This document shows, piece after piece, positions 26,780-35,506 of a stretch of DNA of 64,000 bases (its first letter is position 1; each line of letters opens with the position of its first letter). This DNA is from JBFWML01 sp050251635. GTDB taxonomy: Bacteria; Campylobacterota; Campylobacteria; Campylobacterales; SZUA-545. The notes beneath the pieces were generated by a model, which did not search any database, was not told the origin of the DNA, and worked only from the letters and a program-made list of their open reading frames with translations. Made by a program: the position numbers and the translations under genes. The DNA lies in the NCBI GenBank assembly GCA_050251635.1, contig JBFWML010000003.1, forward strand, positions 30,162-94,161. The letters are read 5' to 3'.

Positions 26780-27856
26780 GTGCTTTCACGTAAAGGTGTC
26801 AATACGGCTGCTTCGGCACCGTCCGCTGCTTCGCCGTCCGCATCGCTTTCGAGCGTCGCTTCGGCCGAGAGCGGCGGCGAGGTCGAAAAGTTTGCCCGCG
26901 AAGTGCTGCAGCAGCTTAGCCAGGAAAACCTACCCCCGTTCCCCAGCTATTACCAGCTCTATTTCGAAAAGATGCTTGATGAGAAGCCCTATGAGTTTCG
27001 CAAGAGCATCACGGAGATGATCGAAACCGAGTCCAACACTGAAGACGAAAAGCGTATGCGCATGGAGCAGCAGCTTCAGGACGGTTTTGCGCTCTTTAAG
27101 GAGATTTTGCAAAACGTCGCCACGCTCTTTAAAAACGTCAGCACCATGACCAATGTCTCCAAGCGGCGTATGGTCGAAGCCAAGGGGATCAACAACCCGT
27201 CGGCGGTTCAAAACCTGACCTTGGCGCTCAACAACGATCTTGAAAAGCTCACCAAAGTGCTCAATATGCAGGCGGTGACGATCAAAAATCTTTATACCAA
27301 GTCCGCCAAGATTATCCAAGAGGTCAAGGGCGAGACCATTTACGATGCCCAGTACGGCATTTTCAACAAACGCTATCTGGCCGAGCAGTTGGCCACCGAG
27401 ATTGCGCAAATGAGCAAGTTCAACCACCAAAGCTCTCTGATTATCGCCAAACTCAGTAGCAAAATCCGCGACAAAATCTCCAACGAAAAACAGTTGGGGC
27501 TTATTAACCGCACTATTTCTAAACTCTTTATGAAAACCTCCCGGCGCAGCGACGTCGTTGCCCACTATGGCGACGGCAGTTTCGCCATGCTGCTGAAGCA
27601 CACCGACGAACAGAATGCGACTCGCGCAGCCCTGCGCGTTGCGGACATGACCAGCGGTTCGCACTTTTTTATCGCCGATCAGGAGATCAAGCTTGAGATC
27701 GCCATCGGCATCTCCGTGCTTTCCACCCGTCAGGATGCGGAGACGGTGATGGTCCGGGCGCTCGATGCCATGAACAAAGCCGACACCCAAGGCAAAACCT
27801 ACGAGATCGCCCCCAGCGGCGAGAGCGATGAAGCGGCCGATTCTAATCTGGCCTGA
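26780..27856 (+). CDS. GGDEF-family protein with degenerate active site
   Basis: The 358-residue protein starts with GTG after GGAGAGGG and has an Ala/Ser-rich N-terminus, a helical region (about residues 35-190) and a C-terminal GGDEF-like domain (about 195-340). The signature position reads VAHYGDGSFAMLL instead of GGDEF, and the metal-binding aspartate region reads IIAKLSSKI, so diguanylate cyclase activity is unlikely; binding or structural function is more probable. It overlaps def by 29 bases. Its position between clpP and def matches Campylobacterota gene order as I remember it. Confidence 0.75.
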   Translation: MLSRKGVNTAASAPSAASPSASLSSVASAESGGEVEKFAREVLQQLSQENLPPFPSYYQLYFEKMLDEKPYEFRKSITEMIETESNTEDEKRMRMEQQLQDGFALFKEILQNVATLFKNVSTMTNVSKRRMVEAKGINNPSAVQNLTLALNNDLEKLTKVLNMQAVTIKNLYTKSAKIIQEVKGETIYDAQYGIFNKRYLAEQLATEIAQMSKFNHQSSLIIAKLSSKIRDKISNEKQLGLINRTISKLFMKTSRRSDVVAHYGDGSFAMLLKHTDEQNATRAALRVADMTSGSHFFIADQEIKLEIAIGISVLSTRQDAETVMVRALDAMNKADTQGKTYEIAPSGESDEAADSNLA

Positions 27857-28343
27857 TAAGCGTCTGCGGCAAAAAAGCCGCACGGTTGAACGCTTTGATG
27901 CCGCCTTGCACACGCTGCTTGACGATATGAACGAAACCATGACCGCAGCCTCGGGTGTGGGATTGGCGGCGATTCAGATCGGTGTGGCGTTGCGGGCCTT
28001 GGTCATCAATATTCCCGATGACGAAGGCAATCAAAGCCCCGAAAATCTGCTGGAGATTATCAACCCCGAACTGATCGTCAAAGAGGGGGAGATTTTGTGG
28101 CAGGAGGGGTGCTTGAGCATCCCCGAGTACTACGATGAAGTGAAGCGTTTTGAGCATGTCCGCTTGCGCTACCACGATCGTAACGGAGCGGTTCAGGAGC
28201 TTGAGGCCGACGGGCTTTTGGCGGTGGCCATCCAGCATGAGATGGATCATCTCGACGGCCATGTTTTTGTCGAGCGGCTCCCCTTGCTCAAACGGAAAAA
28301 GTTTGAAAAGGAGTGGAAGAGATCAAAGCGCGAAGCCTCGTAA
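27828..28343 (+). CDS. def: Peptide deformylase
   Basis: The 171-residue metalloenzyme removes the N-formyl group from new proteins. All three motifs are intact: GVGLAAIQI (about residues 44-52), EGCLSIPEYY with the metal-binding Cys, and QHEMDHLDGHVF with two metal-binding His and the catalytic Glu. The start ATG lies within the end of the preceding gene, and its own stop overlaps the comM start region. Length and motifs are normal. Confidence 0.97.
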   Translation: MKRPILIWPDKRLRQKSRTVERFDAALHTLLDDMNETMTAASGVGLAAIQIGVALRALVINIPDDEGNQSPENLLEIINPELIVKEGEILWQEGCLSIPEYYDEVKRFEHVRLRYHDRNGAVQELEADGLLAVAIQHEMDHLDGHVFVERLPLLKRKKFEKEWKRSKREAS

Positions 28344-29203
28344 AACAGATCCGTTCGGCCACACTGGAGGGTGCGATCGCCCATGACGTGCTGCTCGAAG
28401 CCAGTTTTACGCGGGGCTTGCCCGGCTTTTCCATTGTCGGCTTGGGCGACGAGGCCATCAAGGAGGCCAAAGAGCGGGTCAAGTCCGCCCTGATGCTCAG
28501 CGGTTTTCAATTTCCTCCCCTTAAAATCACCGTCAATCTTTCCCCCGGCGATCTGAAAAAAAGCGGCAGCCAGATGGATCTGCCCATCGCGCTGCTGATC
28601 GCGCTGCAAAACGATCCCGTAAATCTGGACGGGGTTTATTGTTTTGGGGAGCTCGGACTGGACGGATCGCTGCGATCGACACCGGCCATCTTTGCGCTTG
28701 CGCTTTCGCTGGCGCGGCAGGGCAAGCTCACCGACGTGCTATGTGACCCGCAAAGCGCCGTGAAACTTGCCCGGATTCCCGGCGTGCGCGTCTATGCCGC
28801 CGCGACGCTGGCCGAAGCGATGGCGTTTTTTAAAACGCCGCAGCGTACCGCGCTGGCGGCCGAACCCTTGAGCGCACAGAGTATTTTTGTCGATCAGCCC
28901 TACTATTACGAAACCGCAGAGGGGGCCGATTTTGCCGAAGTGCGTGGCCAGACATTGGCCAAGCGGGCCGCCTTAATTGCGGCGGCAGGGTTTCACAATC
29001 TCGCCCTCAGCGGAGCGCCCGGTTGCGGCAAGAGCATGATTATCAAGCGGCTGGCGGGAATTTTGCCGCCCATGAGTCTTGGTGAGCTGCTTGAGCGCGC
29101 TTCGTTAGAGTCGCTGGAGGGCCGCATGCCAAGCTTCAAGGCCGAACGTCCGCTGCGCTCCCCTCACCATTCGTCCACCAAGGCCAGCATCTTCGGCGGC
29201 GGC
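28313..29203 (+). pseudogene. comM: comM, 5' part (interrupted by transposon)
   Basis: This is the N-terminal 297 residues of ComM (YifB/Mg-chelatase-like AAA protein), a branch-migration helicase for integrating DNA during natural transformation. The N-terminal domain (RGLPGFSIVGLGDEAIKEAK) and Walker A (LSGAPGCGKSMIIKRLAGIL) are here. The gene is broken inside RSPHHSSTKASIFGGG, a region upstream of Walker B. The GTG at 28313 abuts AAGGAG, giving poor spacing, so initiation may depend on coupling with def. The frame continues 22 codons into the transposon and stops at 29270-29272 in TAATG. Joined to 48805 the frame is perfect, so comM was intact before insertion. Confidence 0.95.
29199..29203. 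repeat. Target-site duplication, left copy (GCGGC)
   Basis: The five bases before the left terminal repeat equal those after the right one (48800-48804). A 5-bp duplication is diagnostic of Tn7-type transposition. Confidence 0.95.
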
Positions 29204-29228
29204 TGTAATTTACAACAAAAGTTGCAAA
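29204..29228 (+). repeat. Left terminal inverted repeat / TnsB site L1
   Basis: The 25-bp end matches the reverse complement of 48775-48799 at 24 of 25 positions; the mismatch is the fourth base. It contains the ACAAC...GTTGC core repeated at other sites near both ends. Confidence 0.93.
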
Positions 29229-29248
29229 TTTCCAAAAGTTGCTGCGAA

Positions 29249-29273
29249 TTTCACAACAGTAGTTGCAAATAAT
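29249..29273 (+). repeat. Putative TnsB site L2, overlapping the tnsE start
   Basis: TTTCACAACAGTAGTTGCAA has the same core as the terminal site (ACAAC-N4-GTTGC). It ends in the TAATG that closes the comM frame and starts tnsE, so TnsB bound here could affect tnsE translation start region transcription. A partial AAAGTTGC at 29234-29241 lies between the two sites. Confidence 0.75.
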
Positions 29274-31005
29274 GGCAACCACTGATATCCACGAACAAAC
29301 CTTCTCAAGCCTTCCAAAAGAGGACGTCGTTCTCGTCGGATACGGAGATATCTACCACAGAGAACGCGAGTTCAGCATTGTCTTGTTTTTTGCACCCGTT
29401 GGCAAAACTGAACCGATCTATTCGAGCTTTGGCAATATAAAAACCCAGATCGCTTTTCCATTGGGCGGCATCTATTCCGGCGGTAGGTACACAGGGAGGA
29501 AATCGGAAAGCCAAGAGGTTGAAATTTCTTTTGAAATTCCAGAGACTGGCTTGGAGCATACCAAGGGTAGCGAAGATAAGGATATCTGGGATTCAGAACT
29601 TATTAAATCGTTATCTGCCGATTGTGATAACAGCCTGTTTAAGCCGCGTTCTGGGTTTAAAGCCCAACTATTTTCTATAGCACGCGATCGCAACTCCGGG
29701 AAGACTATCTACATTCCCCACTATGAAATCCTCCGCTATTTCTATTGCCAGTCGCTCTCGATGACCCGTGCCCTTTTTCATGGCGAAATTGAGCAGCTTT
29801 ATGAAACCTTTGACGAACCAGATGGGGATGGGGCAGCCAAGATCCATCTTCAGCCCTCCGCGAAAAGTACGGATGCGGTAGATATCTACCGGTTTGCCTT
29901 TGATGGGTTTGCCCGCAATCAATGGGATGAAGTCAGGCGATCGTTGTCAGCGAACGCGGAAAAACGGCGAATAGAGCTCACCCAAAGAGGCTATAGCTAC
30001 TCAGAAGGCCGAACATTCATTCAGGCGGGAATACCGGTATCCGGTTTGGTTTCGATGCGTGTTAGGACCATCAACCTGAATGAGAATTCAATGCTCTTGT
30101 TGCAGATCCTTCAGGAGGACACTAGATATCCTTTTGAAACCTTGGAGGTGTGGCGCACCTCCTATAAGGGCGGAGTCGTTCCCCCGGAAGCTGTTCTCAG
30201 ACCAAAAGACCCCAAACAAGAACATCTGACGCACATAATAACCGCCGATACGCCCAGCTCCGAGTATGCGCCGGTTGGCGTGATGGTTGACGGTGAGAAG
30301 ACGGACAAGTCTAGGTTGGATCTTTTAGATAAAGAGGTCGTCTATAACACGCTCAAGCAGGATCGTCTATCGGATTTTGCGACGATTGCTCAGGAGACGG
30401 AGGAACAAGTCAATATCAGTCCGGCGGATGCGTCGTCGTCTGGAGAGCAGGGAACCGCAAAAGCCGATATCCAGCGCCCTGGTACCGTCAGAACTAGGAT
30501 CGTCTATGGCGATAATGGCGAATTGCCGCCCCCGCCCCCTCCGCTATCGCTAAACAATTTCCGGTCGATGCTCTACGAGTGCAGCAATACCGGGGGGCTT
30601 AGTTACAGAGTGCTTGAGCTGGGCGAAGTGGCCAACTGTTCGCCGGACGGCAAGTTCCGCTCAAAGTCTTACCTTGGCAACACGAACCACCGGAGGCGAT
30701 ATCTGTTGGTTGAGGTGTCCTTAGGCGGCAGGGTTTGCTACGCACTTGAGATCGAGCGGGATGCGACCAAGCTGTCAAGCCTAACCACCCTGCTTTTTGT
30801 ACCAAGATCGGATGTGCGGGCTTCAGCGAGGACAATCATGAAAGGTTTTGTTGAAAACCCACATGGGTCGTGGCCAACGAAGATTGTGAGTGAAAACACC
30901 AGACGGAGGGCAAGGATCAACCATGCTAGCCCGCCGTTAAACTCAAGCACAATTAGGGGCTGGGCACGGAGATTTCTAGGGGACGCAAAGGTAATTCTTT
31001 CCTAG
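29272..31005 (+). CDS. tnsE: TnsE-like transposition target protein
   Basis: The 577-residue protein resembles Tn7 TnsE by remembered sequence: an N-terminal VVLVGYGDIYHREREFSIVL, IPHYEILRYFY near residue 150, YLLVEVSLGG near 480, and a C-terminal SSTIRGWARRFLG like the MEGWAERVV of TnsE. TnsE directs transposition to replicating DNA and conjugal plasmids with the sliding clamp. It lies divergent from the other tns genes, starting 68 bases from the left end without a ribosome-binding site. Its ATG overlaps the stop of the comM frame (TAATG). An unusual feature is this orientation; in Tn7 tnsE follows tnsD on the same strand. Confidence 0.75.
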   Translation: MATTDIHEQTFSSLPKEDVVLVGYGDIYHREREFSIVLFFAPVGKTEPIYSSFGNIKTQIAFPLGGIYSGGRYTGRKSESQEVEISFEIPETGLEHTKGSEDKDIWDSELIKSLSADCDNSLFKPRSGFKAQLFSIARDRNSGKTIYIPHYEILRYFYCQSLSMTRALFHGEIEQLYETFDEPDGDGAAKIHLQPSAKSTDAVDIYRFAFDGFARNQWDEVRRSLSANAEKRRIELTQRGYSYSEGRTFIQAGIPVSGLVSMRVRTINLNENSMLLLQILQEDTRYPFETLEVWRTSYKGGVVPPEAVLRPKDPKQEHLTHIITADTPSSEYAPVGVMVDGEKTDKSRLDLLDKEVVYNTLKQDRLSDFATIAQETEEQVNISPADASSSGEQGTAKADIQRPGTVRTRIVYGDNGELPPPPPPLSLNNFRSMLYECSNTGGLSYRVLELGEVANCSPDGKFRSKSYLGNTNHRRRYLLVEVSLGGRVCYALEIERDATKLSSLTTLLFVPRSDVRASARTIMKGFVENPHGSWPTKIVSENTRRRARINHASPPLNSSTIRGWARRFLGDAKVILS

Positions 31006-31009
31006 CCGT

Positions 31010-32008
31010 CTATATGTCCATGTTTTCTGCCCAGAAGATATTGCTATGCCCGTCTTTGTTCGCCTCGGAGGCGCTAATCCTGTTTTCTCTCAGAAATGAG
31101 TCAACGCTTTGGCGAGAAGCAAGGATATTAACTGCTGCGGAGTAGGCGTAGTAAAGGTCTTCTGCTGGGGCCAGCGTTTCGTAAAGGTGGGGGTTACCCG
31201 AATATACGGGTAGCTTCGCATGTTTGGCTTCATGATCGAGAACGCCTGCGCTTCGACCCCACAGATAGATGATTTTAACAATTTGGCGCAACCCTTTGAA
31301 GTAGTCAACCGAGAAAATCTTGCGCCCATCGAAATAAGCACTTCCCCGTTCAAGAATTTCCATCAAGCACCTGATCGCCTCGATACCCCATGAGTCGGGC
31401 AGTACCGCAACGGCTGCTGCTTTTCTCAGATCGAACCCGCATTTGTAGCAATGACCAAAATCTCTTTCTTCGTGGATTTTGGAGAGCGTCAGCGGCGCCG
31501 AGCATTCCGGGCACCGGTCGAGCAAAAAGGTTTTATGGTCCGGGCAGGCCGTATAAAAAGAGAGCCGCCACCGTTTCCTGTAGTAGGGTTCGGGACCGGA
31601 GGCCAAACACTCCGGGCAAAATCTCAACCCACCCAAGCGCTTGATATGGCAGTAGTTTCCAAGTGAACGGATCAGAGGGGTATGGCCTTTCCCTGCCATG
31701 CTCGCATTCAGTTTTCCTTGATAGCTGCGGAGCGTAGAGCCATAGAGAATAGCCTCGTCAAGGCCGGATTTGAACGAAAGCCGTTCGAGGAGGGTATCAG
31801 GTGCCCAAAGGTCGAGATCGCGCTGCCAAATAATGTTTTTATTGTATTCCGGGAAGTGCATATTGGTGAATGAGGTTGTTCGCGTCTGGTGCTTTCTGGC
31901 AACACGCACCAGCCAAGAGCTTAGGAGTTCGTCGGGAAGGAGGGTCGGATGGGCGCGGAAGCGAGCGTCTTTGAGGTCCATAAACCTTGAAACATGACTG
32001 ACTATCAC
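31010..32008 (-). CDS. tniQ: TniQ/TnsD-family target selection protein
   Basis: The 332-residue protein has the TniQ layout: a PTLLPDELLSSWLVRVA opening (residues 21-37), then zinc-binding residues C131/C134, C155/H158, C166/C169 and C187/C190. It is shorter than Tn7 TnsD (about 500 residues) but of normal length for a small TniQ. Members recognise the attachment site and recruit TnsC; comM is inferred to be the site here because the element sits in it. Its start overlaps the tnsC stop in ATGA. A second start at codon 10 is possible. Confidence 0.9.
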   Translation of the reverse strand: MIVSHVSRFMDLKDARFRAHPTLLPDELLSSWLVRVARKHQTRTTSFTNMHFPEYNKNIIWQRDLDLWAPDTLLERLSFKSGLDEAILYGSTLRSYQGKLNASMAGKGHTPLIRSLGNYCHIKRLGGLRFCPECLASGPEPYYRKRWRLSFYTACPDHKTFLLDRCPECSAPLTLSKIHEERDFGHCYKCGFDLRKAAAVAVLPDSWGIEAIRCLMEILERGSAYFDGRKIFSVDYFKGLRQIVKIIYLWGRSAGVLDHEAKHAKLPVYSGNPHLYETLAPAEDLYYAYSAAVNILASRQSVDSFLRENRISASEANKDGHSNIFWAENMDI

Positions 32009-32910
32009 AATCCGGCAATTTCGGCGTGGCTTTTACGCATTGAGGGCTTCACGAAGCCGCAGAGCTGGATCTCGTCTTTTGTGATTCGCTCTACACCGTT
32101 TTTAATGGCCAGTTCCGCCGCTTTGGTGACCAGCTCGACTATTTCACCGATGTAGCCTTCTGCCTGATCGGCGATCGCAAGGGCAAGCTCTTTGGTTGTG
32201 CCTAAATTTGACGGTTTTTTCAGCGGCAGGGTCTTTTCGATGCTGGCCAATAAAGAGAGAAAAGAGCGGTCCAGCTTCCATCTGGGAAGGAATACCGGTT
32301 TAAAGCGGTTGCTGATCTGGCTGTCGGTGTTGGTGGCGTGTAGCGCATCAGGGATGCCGGCAAGCACGATCGGGATCATCAGCTCGTTGCTCAGGTTCTT
32401 CAGGGCGTTCATAAAGACCTTTTGTTTCGGTACCGTTCCGCTGAGGATATTGTGGATTTCGTCCACGATCAGCATTCGGACGGAGCAGAGCGCAAAGTAG
32501 TGGTGGACCAGCTGCTCTTTTTTGGAGGTTTTGTCGGTGTTGCGGTAAGGAACGGCAAGCCTGTGGAGAATCTGGCTGTAAAAAGCGCTAAGGTCCGGCG
32601 ACGGCGGAGCCTGCACGGACATCACCGGAATAATAGTTGCCTCTTCGCCTTCATAGGATGGGTTGAGCGATACGAACCGCGAGAGGATTGAAGTTTTGCC
32701 GTTGTTGGTTTCACCTACTAGCAAGGTGCCGGGCATTCGCGGTTTGCGCGGGTAGTCAAGAAGCTCCTTGAAGCTGTCGAGGATATCGACCGCGGTCGGG
32801 TAGCCAAACCATTTTTCGGTGCGCAGCGTATGCAGCCGGTCTTTGTCCGACATCGACAGAGCCAGCCGGGTTTCCGGCAAGAGATTGGACAGGTGTTCGG
32901 AGTCGCTCAC
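32005..32910 (-). CDS. tnsC: TnsC/TniB AAA+ transposition regulator
   Basis: The 301-residue AAA+ ATPase couples target recognition to the transposase. Walker A is GETNNGKT (residues 66-73) and Walker B LIVDEIHNIL (147-156), with a C-terminal SSLASIEKTL-type sensor region. The length is closer to TniB than to Tn7 TnsC (555 residues). The start overlaps tnsB by 4 bases, so tnsB, tnsC and tniQ are coupled in translation. Confidence 0.93.
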   Translation of the reverse strand: MSDSEHLSNLLPETRLALSMSDKDRLHTLRTEKWFGYPTAVDILDSFKELLDYPRKPRMPGTLLVGETNNGKTSILSRFVSLNPSYEGEEATIIPVMSVQAPPSPDLSAFYSQILHRLAVPYRNTDKTSKKEQLVHHYFALCSVRMLIVDEIHNILSGTVPKQKVFMNALKNLSNELMIPIVLAGIPDALHATNTDSQISNRFKPVFLPRWKLDRSFLSLLASIEKTLPLKKPSNLGTTKELALAIADQAEGYIGEIVELVTKAAELAIKNGVERITKDEIQLCGFVKPSMRKSHAEIAGL

Positions 32911-34793
32911 TGCTTGCCTTTCTTGGCTTCAATTTCTTCAAACGGCTTCACATCCGAGAAGAGATCGTCAAGGGATGCCGACTTGGCTGTGATTGCTTTT
33001 TCGGATGAGTGGGACTGCTGCGGGAAGTCCTGATTGCGTTTGCGCTCCCTTGCTTCAACCGAAGCAATTTCACGCCGGACTCCTTTGGTTTTTGCGGCGG
33101 CCTCTTCACGGATCGCTTTCATCTTTTCCATGGCGGCGAAAATGTTTTGCTCGTCATCATCGGGTAGGTTCTTTTCTTCAAGGTAGCGCCTAGCAGCGCG
33201 AACATCCCAGATGGAGGCCGGAGGGTTGGACATATTGCGATAGGGCACGGGGAAGTACTCGCGGATATCAGGATCGAAGAACCAGATAACGCTGATATCC
33301 CTCGGATCTCTTTTGAAGATGAACTTTCTGGGCCGACCCTTGTCATCCTTGGCCTTAATCCATCTTCTCAGGCTGTCGGCGTAGTAGCGGATATTGTCAA
33401 GGCTGACGCCGATGTGCTGGATGGTTCGTTCAGCTGTCGGGAGTAGGGATATTCTAAATCGATCTTCATCGGCAATCTTTTCGGGCAGCCCGCGACCGGG
33501 CCGCTCGTCATCGCCGAAAATACCCGCCTCGTATTTCTTTTCCGGCGTGGTCCTTATGCCCGAATGGACGGTTTTATGGTAAATGTTGACAAAGAATTCG
33601 GACAGCCACCGTTCGAGTTCGTGCAGAGTCATTACCGCATATTTATCGGGCTTGTAGTCGCCGCGCATTTGTATGTTTGAAAAGGTGGTACCGGGCAGTG
33701 TGTGGACCTCCCGCATCGAGGTGCCAATCAGCCGTTCGATATGCCCGCCAAACTGCGGTCTGGCTACCGGTCTCCAAGCTATGCCGATACCGTACTGTTC
33801 GCAAACCCGCTGGAGCTCAAGCCCCCTAAATTCTGCGGCATTGTCCATGTGGATGGCGCGCGGCAACCCCCAAAGGTTCCATTCGCCTTCAACGCCCAGA
33901 TCCCTTAGAAACTTCTCTTTTGGCAGCACCGCCTGCGACAGGCATTGTGCAACGGAAAAGTACCCCGGCTCATCGAGCGAAACGAAAAAACCGGCGACCA
34001 TCCGGCTGTACACGTCGATAGCCAGCGTCAGGTAGGGTCTGCCGATGGGCTGGCGATATTTCTCGTCCACCAGCATGATGTCCATCTTGGTGTGGTCGAT
34101 CTGGACAACATCGAGTGGCCAATTGCCTTCGGGGAACATACCATCGGCATTCCGGTAACGCCGATCGGCTGCGCGAACTCCCTCCCTTGCTTTCATGGCT
34201 TTTTTAGCGGATAGGGCAGCTATGCGGTTTCGGAGGGTGTTTTGGTGGGGCGGCTCGATACCGGCATTCCGGCACCAGGTCACCAACTCTTTGTGAACGC
34301 GGCTGACGGTCATTTTCTGGCGCGAGAGGTAAAGCTCTTCGATGGCTTTTTGAATCAAAAGCTCCTGCTCCTCCCGGACGCGAACCCCGCCCTTGCCGCC
34401 CTTATCGGAGTGGTGAGGCAGCAGGGATTCAAGTAGCCCCGACGCAAGATAGCGTTGGCGCCAGCGGTAAAGCGTTGTCCGGTGGAGGTTGTGTTCCGAG
34501 GCGATGATATCAATCTCTTCAAGCGTTGGATTGCCTTCAATAAGGGGGCGGATAATCCTGAGTCTGCGATTGGCTTCGTCCCAGTCTTTGCCGGAGACCT
34601 GACCGGGTATCTCTGGCGCATTAATCGGTTTGGCGGCATCTGTGGGTTGGGAGAGTTTTTCGATCGGGAGAATGTGGGTTGTGCCGTCACCGGCTTTTGC
34701 AAGAACGGTTTTTAGGTCAGGTTGGCCGGTTATCTCAAATGGCTCATTTTCATAAAGGACCGTAGAACCAACCGATAGGTTAATCTTCCCCAC
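32907..34793 (-). CDS. tnsB: TnsB/TniA DDE transposase
   Basis: The 628-residue transposase makes the 3' end cleavages and joins strands. The catalytic triad is visible as D233 (VVQIDHT), D317 (HMDNAAEF) and E353 (GGHIERLIG). An N-terminal helix-turn-helix (HNLHRTTLYRWRQRYLASGL, about residues 101-120) binds the ends, and the part after residue 480 is the Mu-type C-terminal domain. It overlaps tnsA by 14 bases. The sites it is expected to bind are the ACAAC...GTTGC repeats at both ends. Confidence 0.95.
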   Translation of the reverse strand: MGKINLSVGSTVLYENEPFEITGQPDLKTVLAKAGDGTTHILPIEKLSQPTDAAKPINAPEIPGQVSGKDWDEANRRLRIIRPLIEGNPTLEEIDIIASEHNLHRTTLYRWRQRYLASGLLESLLPHHSDKGGKGGVRVREEQELLIQKAIEELYLSRQKMTVSRVHKELVTWCRNAGIEPPHQNTLRNRIAALSAKKAMKAREGVRAADRRYRNADGMFPEGNWPLDVVQIDHTKMDIMLVDEKYRQPIGRPYLTLAIDVYSRMVAGFFVSLDEPGYFSVAQCLSQAVLPKEKFLRDLGVEGEWNLWGLPRAIHMDNAAEFRGLELQRVCEQYGIGIAWRPVARPQFGGHIERLIGTSMREVHTLPGTTFSNIQMRGDYKPDKYAVMTLHELERWLSEFFVNIYHKTVHSGIRTTPEKKYEAGIFGDDERPGRGLPEKIADEDRFRISLLPTAERTIQHIGVSLDNIRYYADSLRRWIKAKDDKGRPRKFIFKRDPRDISVIWFFDPDIREYFPVPYRNMSNPPASIWDVRAARRYLEEKNLPDDDEQNIFAAMEKMKAIREEAAAKTKGVRREIASVEARERKRNQDFPQQSHSSEKAITAKSASLDDLFSDVKPFEEIEAKKGKQ

Positions 34794-35427
34794 CTCGCCA
34801 CCTTATGAGCGTAGAGTTTGTAATGGGCTCATCCATGTCGATCGCGGCTTTGCCATGGGCGACCGCATTCCAGATGTATGGTAGCCACTCGGCCCTTTCA
34901 TAGGGGTTTTTGGAGAAAAGGTCTTGGATTTCGCCTAGTGTGGCCTGCTTGAGGCGCCGTATTGCCACAAGGGCGTCCGTGACTTTGATTCGATCGGAAA
35001 GAAATGCGTGGCTGTATATATGACGGGCATTTTCGAGACGAACGGTTCTTATCGAGAGCTCGGTGAAGATTTGGAAATCCATGTCGTTGGCGCGAAGGTA
35101 ATCTTCGATAGCGGCGAACTTGGCTTCGAAGAAGGTTTTATCCCGCTTGATCTCATCTGAGAATTTGACCTCGATCGCACATGGAGGTAGGGCAAGCCCC
35201 GGTTGGTAGTTGATTAGGCAGTCCGGGGTGTAGTTGGTGTTTTTTCCGTTGCGGTCGTATTGGATCGTGAAGGGCTGTTCTTCGTAGGTGGCAATATCGG
35301 AGTCAAACTCGTTGAGCAGGAAGAGGTCGCGCTCCAGCAGGGATTCGTAGGAAACACTCCTGCCGTTTTTCAGGCTGGGGAAGGTTCCGGTGACGGAGCG
35401 GTAGTTTTTAGGGATTTTTCGTGCCAT
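34780..35427 (-). CDS. tnsA: TnsA endonuclease
   Basis: The 215-residue protein cuts the 5' ends so that the element moves by cut-and-paste. The restriction-enzyme-like catalytic residues fit E32 (LLERD), D69 (YTPDCL) and E86/K88 (AIEVK). A C-terminal helical part follows that would contact TnsB/TnsC. It is the first gene of the tns operon. A divergent 79-base spacer separates it from the cargo ATPase gene and must hold promoters for both directions. Confidence 0.93.
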   Translation of the reverse strand: MARKIPKNYRSVTGTFPSLKNGRSVSYESLLERDLFLLNEFDSDIATYEEQPFTIQYDRNGKNTNYTPDCLINYQPGLALPPCAIEVKFSDEIKRDKTFFEAKFAAIEDYLRANDMDFQIFTELSIRTVRLENARHIYSHAFLSDRIKVTDALVAIRRLKQATLGEIQDLFSKNPYERAEWLPYIWNAVAHGKAAIDMDEPITNSTLIRWRGGED

Positions 35428-35506
35428 GCCATCTTTCCATAGGGTAAAACTATAACTTTATTTAACGGTATATTTGTTAAGGTTTTTCACTGCAGAAGGA
35501 GATATT

